A stretch of 64,000 nucleotides of DNA from Linum tenue (Eukaryota; Streptophyta; Magnoliopsida; Malpighiales; Linaceae): NCBI GenBank assembly GCA_946122785.1, contig CAMGYJ010000011.1, positions 16,058,001 through 16,122,000 of the forward strand, read 5' to 3'. Of this stretch, positions 54,081-64,000 are shown piece after piece. The first letter of the stretch is position 1. The number at the start of each line of letters is the position of its first letter. Both the position numbers and the translations under genes were made by a program. Under the pieces are notes generated by a model. The model ran no database searches. It was given only the letters and a program-made list of their open reading frames with translations, and was not told where the DNA came from.

Positions 54081-54225
54081 TAACAAAGCATTAAGCATGT
54101 TCCTTGAGACCATTAACGCATTAGCATAGCTGCCCATAAATTAATATACCCTGCCCACGTGGCCCGTGGGTGAGAAGTTAGCTTAGCCTTAGCTCCAGCC
54201 TCCAGGTCCGGAGAAAGAAGGAGAT

Positions 54226-55557
54226 ATGATATGGGATGCAAATTGGGCTCCGCAATTGTGGAACAGAACCTTTACAGAGAAACTGGACCTAGCCCAGAGG
54301 CTTTCGCTCTCCCCTCTCTCCTTGCGAGTGGGGCGGTTATTGCGCATAGTGCGCCTCGCCGATACCGGCAATCGCCATCGTGCGACGCCAAAAGCGGCCC
54401 GCTCCGCCATGGAGCCTTTATATACCATGTGGATGTGTAGGACGTTTCTATCTTTCATCGGCCTTCTGCTCCCAGTGTGTCCCCTTTTAGCAGACGCCAC
54501 TTTCATTGTTCCCCCAAATCCAATTGCGATGGCGGTGGTCCGATTTTCCGACGCTGATGTGCAAGTGGGAGCAATCCGCGGCAAACTCACGCTAGTTGGG
54601 AGGGTTTGCGGTCTGCGACCAGCCTTGCACGCCCTCAAGGCAGACCTGCTGCGGTTGTGGAATTGTTCGGCTGCGATTTTCATTGTGCCGCTAGATTGGG
54701 ACCCAATTCAAGTGGTGTTCTCGACGGCCAAGGATCTCAATAGGGTGCGAAAAAACTCCCCTTGGTTCCGGCCCAAATATGTGCTCCATCTGATCCCTTG
54801 GGAGACACCATCTCCTTCCTTGGCCGATTCCCTCCTTCGTGTGCCATTGATGATCCCACTTTGGGGCATCCCATACACCTGCTATACGGAGCGCCTTGGA
54901 ACGCTGATGGGAGCTTCCCTCGATGCCACGGATCCGGCGACCATCCATCAATCGGAGGTTACTGGCGGGCTTTATGTGCGAGTTAAAGTCTGCATTGATG
55001 TCTCTGCCCCGCTGCCTTATGAGATTCCAGCGCTACATGATGAGGCCGGCAAAGGTGAATTCACTACTGCTGTTAAGTTCGAGCGTTTGCCCCAGCTTTG
55101 CTACTTGTGTGGTGTTGTTGGCCCTACAGGTATTCGTTGCCTGCGGAAAGAGGAGCTCGGAGGTACACCGATGCGATATGGCACGCATATGATTAGCCTA
55201 GACAGGGGACCCCGTGTTGATGAGTGAACTTTAGATCGAAAGAGGAAGTACACTTGGATCCGCAAAGCAGATAAGAGCGAGACAGAGGCTTCTCTCTGGG
55301 GGTCTTTGTCGAATCGTTCAGGGGCCATAGTTGTCCCAAACAAGCTGCACCAACTCTCCATTGAGGCAAGAGAGATCAATGAGGCTGCCCCTTCTCTTGC
55401 TCCTGCGGCAGGATCACCAAAAGGAGGAGCAAAACCTGATCAGATAGAGCCGACTGCCAAAAGGGCTCGGATTTCTCAACAAGGTTCTTTTATAGATACT
55501 GAGAACAGTTCAAGGGTGGAGGCAACCGACCCAGACTGGTCCCAGTCCATCAAATGA
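54226..55557 (+). pseudogene. LINE D ORF1 with one in-frame stop
   Basis: One frame runs from 54226 to 55557 with a single TGA at 55225-55227. The DUF4283-like part includes AVVRFSDADVQVGAIRGKLT and LVGRVCGLRPALHALKADLL, and continues to VCIDVSAPLPYEI. The zinc knuckle reads CYLCGVVGPTGIRC, with P in place of the zinc-binding H. After the stop the frame goes on to KRARISQQGSF and DWSQSIK. The true start is unclear, since the first 100 codons do not look like the family. The final stop overlaps the ORF2 ATG as ATGA at 55554-55557. Confidence 0.78.
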
Positions 55558-58500
55558 GCATCATGGCATGGAATTGTCGGGGTTTGGGCTCCCTCCTGAC
55601 GATTCCATCCTTGCGAAAAGCCATTCGTGGTCATCTTCCTTTTCTTACCTTCCTAAGTGAGACGAGGAGAGACGATGAGTTGTGGAAGGGCATATTCGTA
55701 GCTTGGGGTTCTCGAATGTTCGTGCTTTTCATGGAATTAACAGGGGTGGGGGATTAGCAATAGGCTGGTCGGACCTTGTTTCCTGTACAGTTTTAGTGTC
55801 TACTTATGCATATCTTATTGTTGAATGCCTTCATCTGTCCCTAGGGCGCTTTGTAGTAGTTTTTGTGCACCTCAGTTGTGATGTACATACTAGGCAGTCT
55901 GAACTCAATGAAATTAATGTTTTTGTTTTGTCGTGTGTCCATCCTACTTTCGTATTGGGTGACTTTAATTGTTTGTTGTCATCGGCTGAGAAGCAGGGGG
56001 TCGAGCTCTCACCCCTGCTGCCTTTGACCAGTTGGGGGAATTCTTGTTACTCACTAATCTCACGGATCTAGGATGTGTAGGAAGTCCTTTTACATGGTCT
56101 AATCGTCAGTCGGGGTCTCGCCATATTACAGAGCAACTTGATAGATGTTTAGCTAACTCTCAAGTGCTCTCTTGGTGGCCTGATCTGCAAGTGCGGCATC
56201 TCTCGGATATAGGATCAGATCACAGGATCCTATTGGTGACTTTCCTCAAGCCTCCGTCCCGGCCTAGACGTCGATTCAGGTATGACATGCGCTGGGACTC
56301 TAACACGGAAGTGCCTGGGATTCTGCAATCAGTGTGGCAGCAGGAGGTTCATGGCACGACGCAATTCCGAATCCAACCGATGCTTAAGAACCTGCGGCAT
56401 GGGCTAGTGGAATGGGCGAGGAAAGGGACTTCCAACTCCGCCCGGAAGATTATTGATTTCAAGGGGCAGATTGAAAATGCTAGGAGAGGCATATAAGCAG
56501 GAGGAGATTTACTGGAAGCAAAAATCTCGTAATGGCTGGCTTAAAACTGGTGATGTTAATTCTCGGTTCTTTCACTTATCCTTGATCCATCGGAGGCGTT
56601 TCAAATCTATTTTATCTTTGAGAGATGAAAATGGGGTGCTTCACCAATTAGAAGATGAGAAAGGGGAGTAGCAGTTGACTATTACAAGGTCCTCTTCACC
56701 TCTTCAGGGACTGATCCAACCAATTATGTAGGCAGCCTCCAATTTCCTCGACGTGTCGACGAAGAAGCGAATGCAGATCTTACTGCTCCTGTCTCAGTAG
56801 AGGAGATCCGCAAAGCGGTGTTTGCTATTGGGAAATCCCAGGCACCAGGCTCAGATGGTTTTACAGGCGTTTTATCAGAGATTCTGGCCAGAGATTGAGA
56901 AGGACGTGTGTGCGGCGGTCTTGTCTTTCTTCAGCACTGGGCGGCTCCTTCACAGTATAAATCATACTTGGATCGCCCTCATTCCCAAAGTACCAAATGC
57001 TGACAATAAGCGACAAATGCAGCCAATCAGCCTGTGTCAGGTTTTGTATAAGATAATTTCTAAAATTTTGGCTGCTAGATTGAGCTTGATTCTCCTAACA
57101 TTGTTAGCTCTTACCAGAATGGCTTTATCAAAGGTCGTTCTATATCTGACAATATTTTGATTGCTCAAGAAATTATGCAGTTCCTAAAAACGAAAGTACA
57201 GGGAAAGGAGAAGTGGATGGCGCTTAAGCTGGACATGGAGAAGGCCTATGACCGGGTGGAGTGGCAATTTCTACTCCAGGTCTTGGCAGCTATGGGCTTT
57301 TCTCCCACTTGGATACGTTGGATCCGGTCTTGCATTTCCACTGTTCGGTTCTCAATCCTAATGAATGGGGTAGAGTATGGGTACTTCCAACCTCAACGTG
57401 GAACCGGCCAAGGTGGTCCTCTCTCCCCGCTTCTCTTTGCGCTATACACAGAGGCCTTCTCTGCCAAGCTTATGTCTGAAATTGCTATCTCGTCCCTCCA
57501 TGGTTTGAAAGTTCACAGGCGAGCACCCATTACTTCCCATCTCCTCTTTGCTGATGATACATATATGTTCCTCCGGGCTTCCTTGCCTGAATGTGCTAAC
57601 CTTCTCCATGTTTTCCATGAATACGAGGCCATAAGTGGACAAAAGGTCAACTTGCAAATCATCAATGTGTGTAAGTGCGAATGTGACCATGGGGGAGTTT
57701 GCGGCTCTTACAACATTTCTGGTTGTCGGCCAGATGGGGATTGGAGACAAGTATCTGAGACTCCCCTCGCAAGTCCACCATTTCAAGTCCTTGACATTCC
57801 AATTTGTTGAAGAAGCCTTGACAGATCAGATCCGAAGTTGGAAATCAAAATCCCTTTCCATGGCTGGGAAGGAGGTCGTCATCAAAGCGGTTGGAGCAGC
57901 AGGCCCGGTGTATGCCATGTCAGCCTTCCGTCTCCCAACTACAACCTGTCGTCGTTGCAATAGTCTCCTTTCCAAATTCTAGTGGGCGGGACAGGATAAA
58001 GAAAACGGCATTAGATGGCTATCTTGGTCAGCAGCCTGTCGAAGCAAGTTTGCAGGGGGGTTGGGCTTCAGAGACTTTAACCGGTTCAATGTTGCTCTTC
58101 TTGCTAAACAGGCCTGGAGAATAATGATTAATCCTGAGAGTTTCTTGGGCAAGATCTACAAGGCGAGGTACCATCCTCATCATCACTTCCTAGATGCTGA
58201 AGCTGGTTACCGGCCCTCTTGGGCATGGCAAGGTGTCTTGCCAGTCTTGGAAGGACGGGACCTTCTCAAACGCGGCCTGAGGTGGAAATTGGGTCGAGAC
58301 AGGCAGTGCGAGTCTTGGAAGATATATGGCTGCCCACTACTCCTCCGTCTCCGCTTGCTTGCTACCAGGTGTTCTCACTTGCCCCCCAAGGGTGGCGGAC
58401 CTGATTTGCAGCGAGACTCGCACTTGGAAACGTGCTGATCTTGTGTCCCTCTTCACTTCAGAATCAGTTCAGGCCATATTGAGCATCCCTCTTCCCCTCC

Positions 58501-59649
58501 ACGACACAGATGTTCGCCTTGTATGGCATTATTCTGCTTCCGGCGAATACACAGTAAAAACTGGATATCACCTGCTAACTAATGAGTTGAATGCTCGTCA
58601 TCCTCCTGATGATTTGCCGTTTGACTGCAGGTTTTGGAAGATGTTGTGGAACCTCCCCACTTCCGCCGAAACTTAAGGTTTTCTTTTGGAGGGTGGTTAG
58701 GGGGTTTCTTCCCCTTCAAACAATCCTATTACAGAAGACTCTAGTTTCCTCTCCTACCTGTCCTGTTTGCTCGATGACCCAGAGACTTTTAATCACTGTT
58801 TTTTCCACTGCAGGGTGGCTTAACCACTATGGAACCCTTGCTGGACCTAGCAGATGTTCGCACCAAATTGGAGGATTGCCGATGGATGATGCATGGAATA
58901 ACCTCTTTTTCTCGTTGCATCTTTCCAAGTTGCAAGTTGTGGAAGGTGGTATTTCTATGCTGGAGGATCTGGAAAGGGTCGCTGCTTGGCAGTCCATAGG
59001 GCCCATTCAGTACCTTCCCCCCCGCCCTGTTGAGACAGTTTCGCTTGCAGGTTGGAAGAATGGCAAGCAATCTTCCTCGGCCTCAGGTGCGAATACAGGG
59101 GGATCTTCTACTTAGATACCAGGCCCATGCGAAGTCCGAGTCCATCAACAACGGGAGTCATAGCCTCGCGCGTGGTGGACTTAAGGTACGCTTATTCCCA
59201 AGCGTGGATGGTTCGATTTGACGGAGCCCTTAAACGCGACCGGGGCTGCAACGTTGGATTCGTTGGTTTCAAACCTCTTGGTGCGCTCAGTTTTGCATTC
59301 GGTAAGTTCTATGCTGGTATCCAGGACCCTTTTCTAGCTGAACTTCTAGCCCTTCGTGATGCTATGGATTGGTGCCTAACCCCGGGTTTTCTCACTGTCA
59401 AATTCTTTGGGGACTCGCAACTGGTGGTACGCCGAGTGTTAACCGGTGATCGTCAACACGCGATGGGTGGAGCTCTTCTGGAAGACGTACACAGGATGGC
59501 GCAGGCGTTCGAATTCTGCTCGTGTTCTTATGCCAAGCGCATCTTTTAACAGGGCTGCTCATTTTGTGGCAAAGCAAGCCCTTTCATCGGAAGTTCGACT
59601 ATTGGTCGACTCCCGCATGGCGTTGAAGTCTGTACTTTGGACTTTGTGA
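55554..59649 (+). pseudogene. LINE D ORF2 with many frameshifts
   Basis: It starts MSIMAWNCRGLGSLLTIPSL, an APE-type endonuclease beginning, and continues in shifting frames with FVLGDFNCLLSSAEKQG and DIGSDHRILL. The RT part at 57157-57810 is the best preserved, with LKLDMEKAYDRVEWQFLLQV, QRGTGQGGPLSPLLFALYTE and LLFADDTYMF. Note TGQGGPLS where LINE B has RQGDPLS, so a conserved residue is changed. Later parts match the LSMAGKEVVIKAV, zinc ribbon and RNase H regions (FFGDSQLVVRRVLTG near 59402). At least eight frame changes break it. Confidence 0.82.
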
Positions 59650-59687
59650 CTATCTATTTCTAATGTTGACTATGTTAAAAAAAAAAA

Positions 59688-60249
59688 CTGGGCCTAACCC
59701 AATCAATTAATTGGTCCAGGGGATTTCAGAAAATTGGGCCTCCATAATACCTTTATATTATTTATCATGCACTATAAATATCTTAACTTATCAAACTTTA
59801 CAACAAGTCCAACCAAGAACGAGTGTTGCATAGTGGAAGCAATAACAAGGTCAAAGTGAAGTCTATGATGATGAGTAACCATACCCTAGATGCAATGGAT
59901 GACAGATACATGCCCAAGTTTACACATTGACGATTAGTTAAATTACTCTTTTAAGTACTGCAGCAACCAGAAGAACATTCAACAGTAACAGCTACTCATC
60001 AATCAGTTTAAATCAAAAAGAAGAAAGCTACAGAGTCAGAGAATACAAAATAGTGCATTTCTAAAGCACGCATGGACTTAAATATGACAAGGAAATAGTA
60101 CAATGTTCTTGTCTCCTGCGCTTAGATAAATCGAGAACAATCACACAAGCTAACATGAAGAGGGGAAGTCTTTCTCACTACTACAATTGGCGAAGTCACC
60201 GGCCGGAAAGCACATTGCATAATCACTGCCGCTTTGAATCACAGACAAG
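59688..60249. other. Noncoding flank of LINE D
   Basis: The sequence is AT-rich and carries no gene. Its right part may be the 3' untranslated region of the minus-strand gene remnant that follows. Confidence 0.4.
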
Positions 60250-62170
60250 ACCCTCAACTTAACTTACAGAAACATCCCTGAACCGGGGCGGGATGAGGGA
60301 AGAACCCTTGCAAAGGTGCAAACTTTGCAAGGATTTCGGCCTCCCGCTTCACTGCATTACTCCTCTTCAGATTCCACTCGGGGATCTTGGAGTTGGAGAT
60401 TTGAATCTCGTGCACAACATTCGGAATCGCATTCGCCACCATCTTCTGTGCGTAGCTCACCTCCACCTTAGGCAGCTTTGTTTGATTCCACATGCACCGA
60501 TCAACTCTGCTCGACGAACTTGGAGCCTAGCAATCTCATTGTCGATGTCTTGCACCGTCGACAAGTTTACCGTCTATCTGTGCCTGAAGCTGGTCTGTTT
60601 TGTCCTTCAGCTCGCTGTACTCGCTCTTGAGAGAAGCGCTTTGGCCTTGTTCGCCTCCAGGGTTCCGTAATGCCTGTCGATTTGGACAATGATATCCCTA
60701 CTCTCGTGGCAAACCTCCCTGAAAGACGACATTTCCTCAATCAACTTCAGCTTGACAAGCTGTTCGGCAGTCAGGCGAGGATCGTTCCGTAGTTTTGAAG
60801 CCAAAGCCAGGAGTTCAGTGAAGTTCTTGGAGGAACTAGTGTAGGAAGTCCATAACCAGCAAGGAGAAAAGCCTGTGACGAGCTTCAGCTATCTCATCAT
60901 CGTCTCAACCGTAGAGGAGAATCACTAGCCATTGTTGTTGACTGACCAGCAACTATGCTGTCAGAAAATGGCTGGGCGATGATGTCTTCTAGTAGTAGTG
61001 TAGTAGTTGTCGAAGTCTTCTGGATTGTAATGTTAAACTCCTCTGCCTGGGTATTATTTCCATCGTCGGCAAAAGGGACAGGGACGTTTGTTTACCAGCA
61101 GCATGCCTACTTCTTCGCTTGGCTGCAGATGATGAGGGAGCTGCTGTTTTGGTCTTTTGTTTTTTTCGGGTTCGTTGCAGATGATTTAGAAGCACTGCGC
61201 TGTCGTTTCTGCTTGGGCGGAGGTGGGGATGGAGGTGGTGGAGTTGGTGCTTTAGGCTTCCTTTTCCTCAACCGAGAGCCTTCTCCTTGCACTTGCACTT
61301 CCTCTTTTGAGCCATCACGTGAGAAAGGCTTTGGGAAAGAGGTGGAGATGGGTTCCGCTGCAATTCACAGATGAGTGATTCCCGATTCAAATAAACTTCA
61401 GCAAACGATCCTTTACTCATATATACTCTATGAAGAATACAGTGTCTCTAGATATAGTACTATACACTAATCGAAATGGGAAGACTTCATACACACATAA
61501 CCAAATGCTGTGTACTTAAAATGCTATAACTAGTTTAATCTCAAGCAAGGGACGCATAATTTTTTGAACTTGTTACAAGCAGCACATAATTACTACTGAA
61601 AGATGATGAACAGAGAAGATTCTGAAATGTTTAAGCTGACCTTTCAGAGGAGACGCCGCCTTCCCAGGGACCTTCCAAGAGAAGGACGAGAAAAAATGCC
61701 ATCAGCATTAGCATCTGGAAACACCGTCCGGATGTAAGAGGTCACAGCATTTGGGCTCGCAAATGGAGGTCTCGCCCCTGTCACTTTGGGAAATGTTTTG
61801 GAGGATACAGAAACCTATCCTGGAAAAACCCAGCAGTGTTAATCCTCTTCCCTACCTTCCAGGTCCAGTTGTCACCCGGGTTCGGCCAGTTAAACAGGAG
61901 CATATGGCAGACCTTCACCACTAGAACCCTGCTGGACAGCCCCATTAGGCTGATCAGTCTCAAGATGCTCCCCTTCGTTCAAAATATCACTGCTATTTAA
62001 CTCATTAACAACGCTGCTAATAACGTCATTTAGCAGGGATTTCTTGTCTTCTTGAGCTGCACCATTGTGAGCAAACGGATTACCACCATTGGGGATTCCA
62101 TTCCCTACAAGCTGATCGTTCTGCTGATCGTGGATTGGAGACCGAGGACCGTAGCCCCCTGGTGTTCACA
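60250..62170 (-). pseudogene. Unrecognised plant nuclear-type protein, decayed
   Basis: Read on the minus strand, the first part (62170-61650) gives GGYGPRSPIHDQQNDQLVGN, an acidic stretch with DKKSLLNDVISSVVNELNSS, then WPNPGDNWTWKVGKRINTAG and FFQDRFLYPPKHFPK, then PFASPNAVTSYIRTVFPDAN. This resembles a plant N-terminal domain that I believe is catalogued as DUF7081, but I am not sure. The next exon (about 60950-61363) carries a basic, proline-rich stretch (RLRKRKPKAPTPPPPSPPPP, KQKRQRSASKSS), like a nuclear localisation signal. The end (60254-60804) is coiled-coil-like, with LTAEQLVKLKLIEEMSSFRE and DNEIARLQVRRAELIGA. Single-base shifts near 61892, 61785, 61150 and 60490 break it, although donor and acceptor sites are still visible. 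Confidence 0.55.
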
Positions 62171-62384
62171 ATAGGAAAACAAACTTCTCTCAGCAACATG
62201 ACAAACCTAGCCCTAAAGTAAAACTATCCGCTGGGTATGCTCCAAATAACCTCAGATTTTGAGTCAATTATCTAACTTTACTACGGAAAAAAGAAAAATC
62301 CGTACTCCGCCTGAGCGATGAACTCCCGGTGATAGAAAGCCAGCCGACAGGCAGGTTGGTGTGGCCGGTTGGAGGGGTGTTTTA

Positions 62385-62579
62385 TGTTAATTTTCCATTA
62401 TTTTTCAAAACTCCTCTTATTTAAGGATTTAGAATAGCCACTTTGAGATTATAAATAGAAAAACATTGAAATCCAATCACTAATCTTCTTCTCTCTCTGC
62501 TCAAATTCTTCTCAATCCCCAAATTCTCAACCCTAATTTTTCCACAGATTACTTAGTTTCTATCAATGGTATCAGAGCC
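62385..62579 (+). mobile_element. Short LTR with tRNA-iMet primer site (copia or TRIM type)
   Basis: TGTTAATTTTCC at 62385 to CTATCA at 62565 would form a 181-bp LTR with TG and CA ends. The sequence TGGTATCAGAGCC at 62567-62579 is the classic plant copia primer site complementary to initiator tRNA-Met. A second, partial copy of the LTR wording (CTTCTCTCTCTGC, CAATCCCCAAATTCTCAACC) follows near 62642-62730. No coding region or clear 3' LTR was found. A small terminal-repeat element or a truncated copia element is likely. Confidence 0.55.
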
Positions 62580-63692
62580 AGGATTAGTTCGTCACAACTC
62601 ACAACTTAAGAGAGGCAGCTTAAGTGAAAACTCAATCCTAATCTTCTTCTCTCTCTGCACTTCGGACCCTCTTCCCAATTTCTTCACCAATTCTTCTCAA
62701 TCCCCAAATTCTCAACCCTAATCTTATACTCGAACTACTTCGTTTCAATCATCCAGATACTGAACAGGAAGACTCTTTTTGACTAACGCATAAGACAGAT
62801 CTAGACAAATAACACAACGAAATAGGAGCCACTCGTTCACCATTCGGAATTAAGATACCAAAATTCCGGTGACATCGAATTCAGCTCCGGCTTTGGAAAA
62901 TTGAAGCCAGAGGCGAATGAATCCGTTGCTACGTTCCCCCCACCAGAGGAAAGCTTGATAATAAATGGCCTCAAAGGACAAAAGAAAGCTTACTCGTCGA
63001 CGGCTCTTCCTGCAAGTCCCAAGGAGCTATGAAGTGGTCCGACATAGAGGAAATCCGCTCAAAACTGCACCATGGGGGGGATAACCATAAGAGAGAGAAT
63101 AATCAGACCGCAATTGGAGAAGATCCTAAACTCAGAGCCAGCACAAGGAAGAAGTAAAGTATGTTTTCTGGAGAAGAGGTAGGACGGGTTGACTCACTGG
63201 GTTACGAACTGAATTAAGAGACGGCCAGTCGGGCAGATCGGGATCGAAGCTGATCTCTCAGCTTCTATCTACGAGCTGAAGGTTGAAGAAGACAGTAGTT
63301 GGACTGAGGAAATGGGGAAAGTTGAAATTCTCATTTGGCGATATGCATAGGGCAAAAAAAAAGAGTGAAAGTCGAGAGTGAGCAGTCCTCCGATCGTAAT
63401 GCTGGGTTTTTTGTCCGAAAATTCAACCGCATTATTTGATGTACTTATGGCGGGCTGCCAAGAATTTTACATGAGTGCCCTCGCGCTGGTGATTTATATA
63501 AATATTGTAAAAATAAAAATATATCTACACAACATATAAAAGTACATAGGGAAAAAACTGAAAACCCATTTAAAAATGCTGCACGCAGAGGAATTGTCGG
63601 AGGGGTAATTTCGGTAGCCTTTTTCGGATGGGAAATCAAGTCCCCTTGTCCATAGTGGGCTACTGGGCCGGGCCATTAGTGTTTTCTAGAAA
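62580..63692. other. Internal or flanking sequence without recognised features
   Basis: After the primer site and the partial LTR repeat, the sequence is moderately GC-rich to about 63400 and then AT-rich. There are no long open frames. It could be the noncoding interior of the short-LTR element. Confidence 0.35.
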
Positions 63693-64000
63693 TTGAATTA
63701 CACGCACCACACCGCAATCTTCTCCGAACGAAGTTCTCACCAGTCACCACCAACATGCTCCCCTCCCACCGACGAGTCGCAACTTCTTCTTCCGGTGGGC
63801 GTGCATGAGGATGGAACGGAGGCTTTCCCTTCAAAATCCGGGTCCAGCGCCGTGATTGCGCCGGCTATCTTGAAGTAGGTTTTTATAGCCAAAATCAACC
63901 CTCCGCTTTGAATCGCCGACACATTTTCTTCCCATCGAAGAAGAGTTACATGGACCCTGTCCTCCGAAGCAAATAAGTTCGAATCCACACATGGCTGAGT
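63693..64000. other. Possible first exon of a gene running out of the window
   Basis: A plus-strand frame at 63693-63878 and a minus-strand frame at 63737-63988 overlap in a GC-richer stretch. The plus frame reads through SERSSHQSPPTCSPPTDESQ and meets a possible donor (GAA/GTAGGT at about 63875). Neither frame has a recognised motif, so the strand is undecided. Confidence 0.25.

Larger units (their letters stand above)
54190..59687 (+). mobile_element. LINE D, near full-length L1-type element, broken
   Basis: This plus-strand LINE begins about 110 bp upstream of the PAM16-like leader exon, in divergent orientation, and ends in a poly(A) of 11 A at 59677-59687. It has ORF1, then ORF2 starting with the same ATGA overlap as LINE B, with endonuclease, RT and RNase H parts. 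No target duplication was seen. ORF2 changes frame at least eight times, so it is old or fast decaying. It resembles LINE B more than LINE C or E. Confidence 0.88.

Noticed and set aside
62567..62579. A tRNA-Met gene
   Set aside because: Only the primer complement is present, with no cloverleaf around it.

Overview
This window looks like repeat-rich plant nuclear DNA, most likely from a core eudicot. The evidence is AT-rich intergenic sequence, plant-type L1 LINEs with an RNase H tail, an Athila/Tat-like Ty3-gypsy retroelement primed by tRNA-Asp, CACTA and Helitron signatures, and remnants of plant genes (SCC3-like, ABCF3/GCN20-like, PAM16-like). I cannot name the species. A run of 100 N at 45325-45424 is an assembly gap.

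Layout. 1-1.2 kb holds decayed exons of a cohesin SCC3-like gene, followed by a 312-bp CACTA-like relic (2323-2634). 2.8-8.6 kb is a 5'-truncated LINE (A, minus) split by an internally deleted LTR retroelement (4450-8505) with a perfect 5-bp target duplication. 9.8-12.1 kb is a second 5'-truncated LINE (C, minus) with a 12-bp target duplication. 12.7-20.3 kb is AT-rich and contains a 0.9-kb direct repeat 5.3 kb apart, three related MITE-like inverted repeats and a 1.4-kb TIR element with a GC-rich interior. 21.1 kb carries exon 1 of an ABCF3-like gene with a frameshift. Its intron 1 holds LINE B (21378-28609, minus), in which both ORFs are open and whose ORFs overlap by ATGA. 29.0-30.95 kb is a candidate Helitron. 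33.8-42.9 kb is a CACTA element with matching TIRs and a TAT duplication. It contains a solo LTR (TSD GCTGG) and a near full-length but broken LINE E. 45.4-51.5 kb is an Athila-like element (minus) that has lost RT, RNase H and most of integrase, keeps broken gag and protease, and has a downstream spliced ORF cut by the gap. 52.1-54.1 kb is a PAM16-like gene (minus) with a nonsense codon and a lost splice donor. LINE D (plus, broken) sits at 54.2-59.7 kb. 60.2-62.2 kb is a decayed minus-strand plant gene that I cannot name. 62.4 kb carries a short LTR and tRNA-iMet primer site. The last 0.3 kb may be the start of another gene.

The window is mainly a record of nested transposition: LTR element in LINE, and LINE plus solo LTR in CACTA. 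The only coding unit that looks able to work is LINE B. The least ordinary pattern is a module in the LTR family. At one position between conserved flanks, each LTR lineage carries a different array of short palindromes. In the Athila-like element the same palindrome also forms an array inside the element, upstream of a TATA-like box and the spliced ORF.
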